This document shows positions 35,366 to 44,478 of a stretch of DNA of 64,000 bases, piece by piece. The notes beneath the pieces were generated by a model that worked only from the letters and a program-made list of their open reading frames with translations, searched no databases and had not been told where the DNA came from. Numbering within the stretch: the first letter of the stretch is position 1; the number at the start of each line of letters is the position of its first letter. The stretch comes from Tetrapyrgos nigripes (Eukaryota > Basidiomycota > Agaricomycetes > Agaricales > Campanellaceae). The stretch is taken from assembly GCA_013368315.1 (NCBI GenBank), contig JAACJM010000095.1, positions 186,001-250,000 of the forward strand, in the 5' to 3' direction. The position numbers were made by a program, and so were the translations under genes.

Positions 35366-37320
35366 TGGGTACAGTACCAGTACGCTCGCTTCGACGCGTT
35401 GGTTCTGTTGGTGGCCGTCTTTGTCTAGGAGCTCTGGGCTTTCGAGGTGCCTGAGGAGGTGGTGTCTCCACTGGTGGCGGTGTTACCGTTCTTCTAGGCT
35501 CAGAGTCACTATCCGGAGACGAAGGCGGTGGATCCTGTTCAGGTTCGTCGTCACGAGGCTGATCAGGTCTCCTTATGGAAGGGATGCGAGGAGGACGATG
35601 ACTAAAATCTTCATCATCATCGTCAGGGATTGTTTGTGGTAGAGGAGTGTCATCATTTTGTGACGACTCGATAGGAAGTTGTTTTGAACTACGAGATTGA
35701 GTTTTACATCGAGGAAAGAAGTCTTCCTCAAACACGGCTTGTGGGGATGTAAATTCCGCATTGTTTGTACGCATGAAAAGATTTCCACGTTCTCCTGGTG
35801 CTACACCAAGATACGTCATGAGTTCTGACTTGGAAGCGAGTTTATTCTTTCGAGTTTCCTCGGGTTTAAAGACGTAAGCTCCACAGCCAAAAACTCGCAG
35901 ATGATCGATCCGCGGTTTTTCCTTTTCAAGCATTTCAAATGGAGTTATCCATTTGTGTCGTCGTAAGGGAGTACGTCGATAGACATACAATCCATGACGA
36001 ACAGCATATTCCCACCAAGATTCAGGTAGACATGCTAACTTCATCATTGCCAGTGCCTTATCCATTAGAGTGCGTATAAAGCGTTCCGCTCGACCATTCT
36101 GTTGATGAATGTATGGTGCACTATTAAGGATTCTAACACCTTTTTCGAGTAACATTTCTCGGTAGGTGCCTTTGATGAATTCACCACCCATATCAGACAT
36201 CCACTGTTCGACTTTCGTCTTATATTGAGTTTCTACCATTGCAAGGAACTGGCGAGTGGCAGTTAGTGGTTGTTTTTTATCTTTAAGAAATCGTATCCAA
36301 GCATCTGAAGTGTAATCATCAAAGAAGACGATTATATACTTGTACTTGTGGTAGGATATCGTGGGGTATTCATGTAAATCCGTATGGATAATTTGGAAAG
36401 GACGAGTAGCACGTCGTTCGTTAGGAGGGTAAGCCTGTCTGGGAGTTTTGCCTTCAAGACAGCCTTTGCACAAAGGAAGTTCCTTCGGAATAATGAATTC
36501 AGGAGTGCCAAGGGTGTGTTGTCGGACATGTTTTAGAACATCACGAGAGGGATGCCCTATACGACGATGTAAAATCTCGTAGTTGATAAGATAAATCAAA
36601 AGATTGGCTTTAGAAGCGACAATTTTCGATTTGTGTGGAAGATAGTATAGCGTTTCTTCCGGTATACGCTTTGAGAAAGTCAAGAATGTTGTATTTCTTG
36701 AAATGGTGATATGATCGGAGTTACCGCGCATAAACATGTTGTCATTTAAGAATTGACCGACAGATAAGAGTCGTTGATTTAAATCGGGAATATAATAGAC
36801 CGGATATAATTTCATAACTCTTTTACGTTGAGAGATTAGGACTGTTCCGGATGCACGAATGTTCGTGAATCCATTGGCAGTTTTCACTGGAATTGGTTTT
36901 ATATAACTCAATTCAACAAAGTCATTGATGTCGAACGTAAAATGCGCTGATGCTCCAGAATCAAGTAACCATCCATCACTGAAGTGGATTTTGACAGTAT
37001 CAGATCTCTTTTTCTTACACTTCTGGCATAGTGAGAACAGAGTGCCACAGGCACATAAATATTTATTGTTGCCACCAGGGCTAGTGTACAGATCATTATA
37101 AATAAAAGGGGTTGTTAAACCCAGAGGAGCGGTATGTAATAAATATATACATGAAGAACCTGCTTCCAAATTACGAGCTGCTGGAAAAAGCGCATCAGTA
37201 CTTTTATTCATAAGATCTGAATTGAGTTCTGACCTGAGATAACCGTTGTCCATGCCGGAGACTTCAGAGTCTAAGGACCAGCCATAATTATTTGCGGCAT
37301 TGACGGTAACCATGGCGGGG
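35331..37320 (-). CDS. protease and integrase of Copia element 2
   Basis: The frame from the gag-pol overlap to 35331 carries a Cys-rich stretch (CACGTLFSLCQKC), the protease motif LLDSGASAH, the integrase finger (HRRIGH ... CKGCLEGK) and the catalytic Asp-Asp-Glu (IHTDLHEY, MSDMGGEF, QQNGRAER). A Pro/Arg-rich tail precedes the frame change at 35354-35357. The upstream limit is uncertain because this frame stays open to 38024 while overlapping gag; the segment above about 37320 looks like gag read in another frame. Confidence 0.85.
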
Positions 37321-39280
37321 GAGAAGGTCGTGGACTTGGAATTCCGTACGATAAGGTGTCCTCTAGGGGTGATGTAGGAAGACTCATCCTGCCGAGCGAT
37401 GGCGGAGTCGACATGTACTCGAGGTCGCTGGTTTCGGATAGGCTCGGAGACATGCTCCGGAGTTCTGGCATTGAACTCGGAGTTGGAGCCCTGGAGGGTA
37501 ATTCCATCCCTCCTAGTCCGATTGTTGCGTCTCGCTGCCAATCGAGCAGCTCGTCGTACCTTCCATCCTCGTTTTGGAGGTGAGGAGTGAGCCACTCCCA
37601 TCCCGTTGAAGTCGTTCCAGGAGTTGGGCTTGCAACACGGCTGGACGGTAAGGATTGAGTGGTCATGCCATTGGGATGTGCAGGAAGTGAGCCACTTGGC
37701 ATCTCGCTGTGGGCTGCAGCAATGCGTTGGGCCAGTGAAAGAGTGCCCGTTGGGGCAACGGTGTTCAGTGCTGCTCTGAGTGGTTCCCCATAGATGTGTA
37801 GAGAATCCTCGGGATTCTGGAATCTCTCCCCAAGGTGCATTGCGCACTCCATTATCTCGGCAGCAGGATCTACCGCAAGACGGTCGATAAGTGGAACAGG
37901 GGTCCTGGTGTCCTGCGATTCCTTTACACCTGACTCCGTCATTGTGGAGCCAAACACACTTCCGAGTTCCGAAGTGTTCACCAGAGTGTCCTCGTTCCAA
38001 CTGGCATCTTCTCCTTGAGCGCATGCCATATCGGCATCTGAACCGGTCTGAGTTCCGGGATGTTCACCGTTCCAACCATTCCAGTTACCATTATCACCCC
38101 AACCATCAGAAGATGATTTAAGGTTATTCCAATAGATGCGTTCCGTGAGAGTGCGTTTGGGACGAGGAGCAGGAGTAAGTGAAGTGAAGGAGGAAAGATC
38201 GGGGTGAGACATGACAACGTCCTCAAGAGTAGCAATAGTCTCACCAGATGGTCTAGCGCCAATATCGCGTGCAAGATTGATAGCTCTTTTGGTACCTGTG
38301 AAGAAGGTGTCAAAAGGCTTTTCCGTTTCCATGAAGAATGGCTTACAGGTATCAACTGCAGCAGGCGTGTCGACGACGGTGACTGTGTGCATCATGGGAG
38401 ACATGTCGTCATGGACCAGATGTGCCTGGCCCTGTCTTTTGGCCTGTTCAAACTTTCCAGCTCGACCTCCTCGATGGAAATGGGCTTTTCCCTTGCCCTG
38501 TCCTTTGCCCTTTCCCTTGTTATTTCCATTAGAGCCGTTGGCTCCGTTAGCGCCGCTGCTGCTGCCACTAGGGCGCTGCTGCTGTTGCTGTTGGAAACTA
38601 GGGTTACCGTCCTTTCGCTTGACAGCTGAAAGACGGTTGGCTTGGGCTTTCCCTGAAGGCCCCTTGAAAGCTCCTTGGCGAGATTCCCAAATATTGAGAA
38701 TTTCGCTCTGTAGATCATCAAGGTTTTGTTCGTCGACTTGTTGGATTGAACATTGAGTATACATATTGATGAGATACTCATATCTGGGGGGTAGTTTGGA
38801 GACAATGAACATGACGATGAGGAAGTTGGTGATTTTCATAAGGGAAGGGCCTGAGGGGTCGTCAGTAGGGATACCAGCGGCACTGACCCTATCGAAGTGC
38901 ATGCGAATAAGTTCGATCGCAGCACTGGGATTAGCGTCGTTGGGAATGATGATGGAGGTGGCACGTTTGAAATCCGTGTAGATTGCGGAAACACCAGGTT
39001 TCCCGTAGGTCTTCTTGAGAAAGACCCAAATGGCTTTATCGTTTTTCTCATCCCAGTCAGCCTGTTTCTTTCGAGCCACCGTGATAGCCTCAGTTTGAGC
39101 CGCCGTATCTTCAGCAGATAGAGGGGAGACGGTACTCACTTCGGCATCACTGGGGCGATCAGTGCTAAGGACCGAACTAAGTCCAGTAGCCTGCAACCAG
39201 GCGAGAAGGATGTCAGCCCAGATGTTGAAATCAACACCGGCGAAGACGGGGACAGTAGTCATCAGGACGTTGGAGGACAT
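37271..39280 (-). CDS. gag of Copia element 2
   Basis: 669 codons from the ATG at 39280 (MSSNVLMTTVPVFAG) to 37271. The first 220 residues match the Copia capsid type. They are followed by a Gln run, an Asn/Gly stretch and a Gly/Lys array (GKGKGQGKGKAH) that probably replaces the missing CCHC knuckle as the RNA-binding part. The C-terminal half is Ser/Pro-rich. The pol frame is offset by -1 and overlaps the end of gag; a CCCCC run at 37317-37321 lies in the overlap. Confidence 0.85.
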   Translation of the reverse strand: MSSNVLMTTVPVFAGVDFNIWADILLAWLQATGLSSVLSTDRPSDAEVSTVSPLSAEDTAAQTEAITVARKKQADWDEKNDKAIWVFLKKTYGKPGVSAIYTDFKRATSIIIPNDANPSAAIELIRMHFDRVSAAGIPTDDPSGPSLMKITNFLIVMFIVSKLPPRYEYLINMYTQCSIQQVDEQNLDDLQSEILNIWESRQGAFKGPSGKAQANRLSAVKRKDGNPSFQQQQQQRPSGSSSGANGANGSNGNNKGKGKGQGKGKAHFHRGGRAGKFEQAKRQGQAHLVHDDMSPMMHTVTVVDTPAAVDTCKPFFMETEKPFDTFFTGTKRAINLARDIGARPSGETIATLEDVVMSHPDLSSFTSLTPAPRPKRTLTERIYWNNLKSSSDGWGDNGNWNGWNGEHPGTQTGSDADMACAQGEDASWNEDTLVNTSELGSVFGSTMTESGVKESQDTRTPVPLIDRLAVDPAAEIMECAMHLGERFQNPEDSLHIYGEPLRAALNTVAPTGTLSLAQRIAAAHSEMPSGSLPAHPNGMTTQSLPSSRVASPTPGTTSTGWEWLTPHLQNEDGRYDELLDWQRDATIGLGGMELPSRAPTPSSMPELRSMSPSLSETSDLEYMSTPPSLGRMSLPTSPLEDTLSYGIPSPRPSPPPWLPSMPQIIMAGP

Positions 39281-39584
39281 CTTTGATAATATCTGGGGAA
39301 GTCAACTGTCAGCATGTATCCATATGCAGAATAAGAAGGCAGCATTAAATGCGCCATGCGAAAGTGAAGGAAGGCAGCGATGAACGCGCCATGACAGTGA
39401 CTACTCCCCTAGATTGTCAACAACTGCAGCTGGACATAAGTCCTGCGCTGTTGGACATATCGTCAAGCCATGAAAGGCGACGCAGGCTGCCACAAGGGCG
39501 CCACAGGCAGCCATGAAGGCGCCATCCAGGTAGTATGCGAAGTCTATGGTTTGCAGCCATTGAAGGCGCTCCCAAGGGCCTTCG

Positions 39585-39596
39585 GGGCCCATAACC
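39585..39596 (-). promoter_or_regulatory. primer-binding site of Copia element 2
   Basis: GGTTATGGGCCC on the minus strand, adjacent to the 5' LTR. It is the complement of an initiator tRNA-Met anticodon arm and identical to the site in element 1. Confidence 0.75.
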
Positions 39597-39963
39597 TGTT
39601 AAGCAGGCATGGTACGGCTTGTACACTACTAAACGCAGTGGCAACTACGCAACTTACCTGTGGATAAAGAGTAGCTTGTAAGGCTAGTTAGAGGCTTGTA
39701 GAGCGATGAGGGTTAAGTAAAAAACTTGTTATTTGGAGGACTATCTACAAGTCCTTATATACCTTTGAGGAGGTACAAATACATGTAAACTAATACTAGA
39801 GTAACAATAAGATTCTATTGTACTTGATAGCACAATGTTAGTTTCGTACACTATTGTCGTACTACACTTATTGTCTATATAATCTTATTGTTCTATTTAT
39901 AACTACTACTATTGTTCTACATAGAATACGTTGATGGCTGCAACTGAATGCGCCAATTCAACA
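39597..39963 (-). repeat. 5' LTR of Copia element 2
   Basis: 367 bp. It differs from 32942-33308 at one position (G against A in GTTTCRTACAC). Confidence 0.95.
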
Positions 39964-40326
39964 CAAGATATCAATGATATTCCTCGTAACCAGACTGGAA
40001 ACGTAAAGCTGAGGGTCTAATGGTTTCGAAGTGCCTCCATAACCCAACATATCAGGTACGAGGAGACCGTATCCTTTATCCTGGAAAAAGGTAACCTGGT
40101 GACACCAATCATACGAAGTGGAAGGGAAACCATGGAGAAAGAGAAGGGTGGGTTTGCCTGTGTCCGCTGGGACTGCGTAATAGTGGTAATTCAGGCCTCT
40201 GGAGACATTGAGGTCCTTGAATAAGGAGGAATTGAACGGCGCTGGGGCGTCGACTCGAGGAAGGAGTGCTGAGGATGCACCAGCAGCCAAGGCAAGGAGT
40301 AGAGAGGATAAGACCTGGAAGAGCAT
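39964..40326 (-). pseudogene. hydrolase copy 3, 5' part of exon 1
   Basis: Starts at 40326 (MLFQVLSSLLLALAAG, signal peptide), includes the HGFP motif and reads in frame to RNIIDIL. It then runs into the LTR at 39963, where it stops after one more residue. An in-frame ATG seven codons upstream is ignored because the other copies start at MLFQ/MFFQ. A TATA box lies near 40365-40373. A short secreted fragment of about 120 residues without the catalytic Asp could still be made. Confidence 0.85.
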
Positions 40327-40429
40327 ACTTGAGTATGTAGGTTGCATATTCTGCTTTGAGACTGACCTTTTTATACTGAGCTAGGTCTGCACTATTACAA
40401 ACCAGTTGCTCTGTCATCCCAAACAACGA

Positions 40430-42367
40430 CCCTCATATTATCAAGCAGCTTGAACGTGGAAAACCCCAAAGAATCCAGTCCCATCATGCATAGACTGATG
40501 CTTATCGTTAACATCTAGTAGAGTCGTTCTGTCATCCCAAACAAAGACTCGCGTTATCAAGCAGCCGCAGCCGATCATTCTGGGGGTATGGAGCGAGAGG
40601 TGTTTGATGTCCCGGTACCGTCGCACTCGAATTAGCATTAGTCTACTCGGCGCAACACCGTATAGGCGCCGTAATGGTATCACTGCCGAGTGACGACGCG
40701 GTCCGAGAAAGAAAGGTAAGCTGCCATGGGACCCATCCGCCGTATCGTCTTTGTTGGACCTGTGAGACGCAGAAGTGAAGGCTCTGACTGCGGGCAGGAG
40801 GGCAAGAAGGTTGCAAGTCCGAGCTGGCTCGGCGTATGACGTGTCAGTTCAAACAAATGTTTGGCTTGATGGTGCAACGGTGTGGAGGAAAAACGCAAAG
40901 TAGGGACACCAAAGTCTATGGACTGAAAGCTCTGGAATCTGGATGGTATTGCAGGGCCAATCCAGTTTGAGAGCAAGTTTTCATGGCCGTCGCTGAAGTG
41001 ATAGGGATCTAGATGTAAAATTAGGGCCCTAATCCCACTATGAGGAGCAACCTCAAATGCGCACCATAAGACACATTATCTGGGAAGACACTTTGTTCCC
41101 TGGGTCCCAATATTCGGCGTAGCTAGTTTCTCTTCATGAGGTTGCTTTGAGAGAGCTCGAAGCCCCATCGTGCAGCGATCCGACAGGCTCGGCTCCAGAT
41201 GAAGCATTAGACATCGTTCCAACAAGCTTCCGGATCGGTATGTACTTCGATGGCAGCAATCGTCCCAATATATGTAAATTCTGATCTGAAAAACCCGACG
41301 AGGACGGCCCAGAAGACCCAGAAACACCAAACAATCCTTCCTCCTTCTCATTCTTGTGAGAAGACATCAAGGAGACATCGCAGCAAGCGACGCCCTACGC
41401 TGCTTCGTGATCTCCACCGTCTCCAGCATCTTCCCTAACAAGGTCATAGTATCGACTTTTCTCATCCTCGTCACCACCTGAGGCACCCGAAAGACCATTA
41501 GCACACCTCCACCTATACCGGCACCGACACCGAAAGTCATCCTGGATTAGGACGGGGACATCGACATACGTCCATACCCACTGCCACTTCCTGATTCAGC
41601 TTTCTTGCCCTTAACCCTCATTCTTAGGCCCAGAACACCTCCCGACGCACCAAGAAAATGTCTCTGGCATCGTCAACACTGAGCGTCGGCGCTCTCGAAT
41701 GGCGTTTTGTTCTTCTTCTGATAAGGGTTTAGATACGGCTGCGGCAGCAACGGGAAGGATGGAGACACCACATTGGGACGAAAACCGAGACAGGAACCGG
41801 AATTGGTACCGGGTGTCCAACCAGGGACGGGGGCAGGGAATTTTTTGTTGGCCTTCAGACGCAGTACCGGGAGCTGGATTACAATTAGCTGCACTAGTAA
41901 CGGTTGGAGGCTGTAACATCAAATCCTCATTCCAAGGCATTTCCTCATCTCCTCAAGCTTGATACGTCGAGGACAGTCAGAGGGACGAGGCTGAAACAGT
42001 CAGTTTAAGTTTGGGTATGGGTAGGTTGTTGGGTACGAGTGGGTTGAGGTGCCATGACCGGGACTAGGTCTGGAAGATGAAGACGATGCTGGTGCGGGTT
42101 TGGATGATGTAGAATTGGGGAAACGGTGGTGGTGGTTGAGAGGTGATGATCGATGATCTGCGGCTGGATTGAGGGCGTGACAAGGCTTCGTTATTGCCAT
42201 ATCTGGACCAGTCTTGGGAGGTACTATACAGTACCTTGCATATCACGTTTATTTTCAATCTACAAAAGCGACGTGCGCGTTAAACGACATAATTCAGACG
42301 CCAACGGGAGTCTTTTGTGGACAGACAAACGCAGTCCTTCAGCCTGCTCCTGTATTTGACTGGAGTC
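40430..42367. other. intergenic; duplicated flank, no supported gene
   Basis: 40430-40530 is the hydrolase promoter flank. 40740-40850 is a diverged copy of the block near 30890. 41045-41200 matches 17755-17890. The stretch 41380-42360 contains Ser/Pro-rich frames on the minus strand with no domain or clear exon chain. I see no gene I can defend. Confidence 0.4.
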
Positions 42368-43396
42368 TCAGCCAGAGAAAAGGACAAGCTCCTGCTGCCC
42401 AGGATAAGCTCCACCAGTGGGTATCCAATTGGAAGCTGCCTGGATAGCCTGAGCAAGAGGCAAGACAATATCCAAGTCAATGACGATCTCGGACTTCCTC
42501 CATCCATAAATATCAGGCATACGTTCCTCCCGAAAAACAGTGTCCACAAATCTGTAATAAGCCGGTCAAAGCAAACTCGTGCGTCCCAACAAGATGGCGC
42601 ACTCACTTCTTTGGCACAGTTCCCGCCTTCGGGTCACCCAAGACACTCAGATACAACGCACTCGCCCCGGCCCTATTAAATATTTCCTTCGGTCCGTTGA
42701 CCAACTCGGGGTTATTGGCAAGGCTATCATTCAAACGAGCTTGCAGAACCCATCCAGCCGAAGTGATATTGTAATAGTCGACTCCAGGATTGGAAGAAGC
42801 GAGAGTTTGGTAAACAGTTTCATTGAAAGCGAGGTTGGTATCATTTGGAGCGAAGAATGCGTCAGCACGGGTGAGAGAGGCATCGGTTTCGATACAGCCG
42901 CGTCTGATAAGAACGAGGAAAACACACTGGGTCAGTTACTTGAGAGAGGAGAAGAATCAAGCAAACGGACAAGTTCAAGTGGTTCAAATCGAAGGAATCG
43001 ATATAAGGCGATGTCAGATACCCTTTCTTTCCTACCACCTTGAGAAAGTTGGGGCCGACATTGAAGCCCTCTGTAAAGAAAGAAAGAGTTAGCTGTGCTA
43101 GCCAGACCGTCCAAAAATTCCAACGCACCTCGACCTCCATCCACAACATCCCGAATCGTTACATTTTTGCCATTTCGAGGGACATAGCCGTGGTTAGCCA
43201 ATCTAGGAAAGCATGAGCTTTGAGACCTGTGATCTGGAGCAAATACGACGCACGTATTTAAGAATGGGCAAGGGGAACGAATATCTCCTTCACCAGGAGG
43301 TCGGAACTCGTGATTCTCAGTCCGATGGGCCGAAGCCATCGTCATCAATCCTCCAAAGACGCAGAACAAGGAAAGCAGTCGTATAGAACCGAGCAT
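42368..43396 (-). CDS. short unspecific peroxygenase / chloroperoxidase-like heme-thiolate enzyme
   Basis: Five exons on the minus strand (43396-43254, 43202-43129, 43070-42971, 42903-42607, 42551-42368) add up to 266 codons in one frame. The product starts with a signal peptide (MLGSIRLLSLFCVFGGLM then TMASAH). The motif SPCPFLNT supplies the proximal heme-thiolate Cys (codon 43268-43270), and LANHGYVPRNGKN is the family signature. The acid-base Glu motif reads ETD (42882-42890), where short enzymes usually have EHD, so the Glu is kept but the His is Thr. The length of 265 residues fits the short peroxygenase class. Such secreted enzymes use hydrogen peroxide to oxygenate or halogenate organic substrates. 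The gene looks intact and is the best-defined enzyme gene in the window. Confidence 0.9.
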
Positions 43397-43558
43397 GTAG
43401 AGTGAATTATGATAGCTGGGAGGAAAACCGAGAGGAGATAGAGAACCGGAGAGGCCTTTATACGTTCTGTTAGGAAGTCAATACTGAATAGTCCGAGTGA
43501 TCTATTTCTCATGGACGCAACTCACGAGGTCAGGGCACTATCAGAACTCCATTTTTAA

Positions 43559-44323
43559 CTAAGCTCCTCGTGCCGAAATAACCCTTCCGTCTCCAAATCT
43601 TGGGCCATCCTTGAAGAGAGATAGAGTCTGCGGGGCAGTTGAAGAGGCTTCGGGTATGGCACGTATGAACAGTGTCGGCCAGGCGGGCCCGCTCATTGGT
43701 GATAAAGGTAAGGGATAAGCTGGTAAGCGCCCTCGTGACACGCCAAGCTTACCTGCGTCTGACTCTGTCCAGTGTAATCACCGAAGCAGAAAGGAGTTCA
43801 TCAGCGGACCATGGTAGATCTTCCCACGCCAAATCGTCGCTCACTGACAGTGGCAGCCAGTAGAGATAGACTCGGGTGCAGGGGTTCCCATACCCATACC
43901 ACCCATGCCGCCCATTCCCATCCCAGGTGTAGACAAGGGGGATGATATAGGCGCTTGAAAAGGCGTCATTTCAGGGTATCCACCACCCATTCCACCACCT
44001 CCAGCAGGCAACGAAGCACTACCCGCAAATGGCGTAGGCGCAAAATTGGGGTATGCTCCCATAAACTCTACATTGACATTAGAGGGTCGTCCCCGCACCC
44101 GTCTCGGGGGTATAAAACCGGGTTGAGCTGGCATGGGACTGGATGGTCCCCACTGATTGGATGGATGATAGCCTTGAGGGGGTAATGAGGATCCAGGACC
44201 GACCCAGGGTGAAGCGGGCGTGGAACGAGACCAAGAGTGAGAGCGGCCGTGGGCGTGGGACTCGTCGGAGGGAGCTGGAGTCATTAGTGGGGGGATAGTT
44301 ATAACTAGCGGGGTGTCTGCCAT
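43559..44323 (-). CDS. Pro/Gly-rich protein of unknown function, possible frameshift
   Basis: Starts at 44323 (MADTPLVITIPPLMTPAP). The first 150 residues are low-complexity (His/Ser, then Pro, then Gly/Met repeats such as GMGGMGGMG). A second, more conserved block reads YWLPLSVSDDLAWEDLPWSA in the +1 frame relative to the first, beginning near 43868. After an intron (about 43753-43693) a last exon reads GPAWPTLFIRAIPEAS and stops at 43559. The change of frame near 43860-43870 has no obvious intron, so either a small indel broke the gene or a very short intron was missed. The layout matches conserved mushroom proteins of unknown function that I recall only vaguely. Confidence 0.5.
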
Positions 44324-44478
44324 TTTGGGGAAGGCCGAAACGACGACGAAAAGTTAGTCTCGAGTATCCAGACTGACGATATATACAGTACTACACTTTG
44401 TGTGTATATATGTAACGAAAAGTGAGAGATTGAACACGTGGGGAATGCGTCGTGACTCGGTGATAGGAAATAAAAGTA

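Larger units (their letters stand above)
32942..39963 (-). mobile_element. Copia LTR retrotransposon 2, inserted in hydrolase copy 3
   Basis: A 7,022 bp element on the minus strand with 367 bp LTRs (32942-33308 and 39597-39963) that differ at one base only. A perfect 5 bp target duplication CAAGA (32937-32941 and 39964-39968) lies within hydrolase exon 1. Gag, protease, integrase, reverse transcriptase and RNase H are all present with their catalytic residues. Two frame changes remain, one between gag and pol and one between integrase and reverse transcriptase, each next to a homopolymer run. It is a sister family to element 1: the LTR ends, polypurine tract and primer-binding site match, while most of the LTR body does not. 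It is oriented in the same direction as the disrupted gene. Confidence 0.96.

Noticed and set aside
37320..38024. Upstream extension of the pol frame in Copia element 2
   Set aside because: It overlaps gag in another frame and has odd Cys/His/Arg-rich composition; gag is the plausible coding frame here.
32942..39963. Hydrolase copy 3 read as two separate genes
   Set aside because: The CAAGA duplication and in-frame continuity show one gene cut by a retrotransposon.
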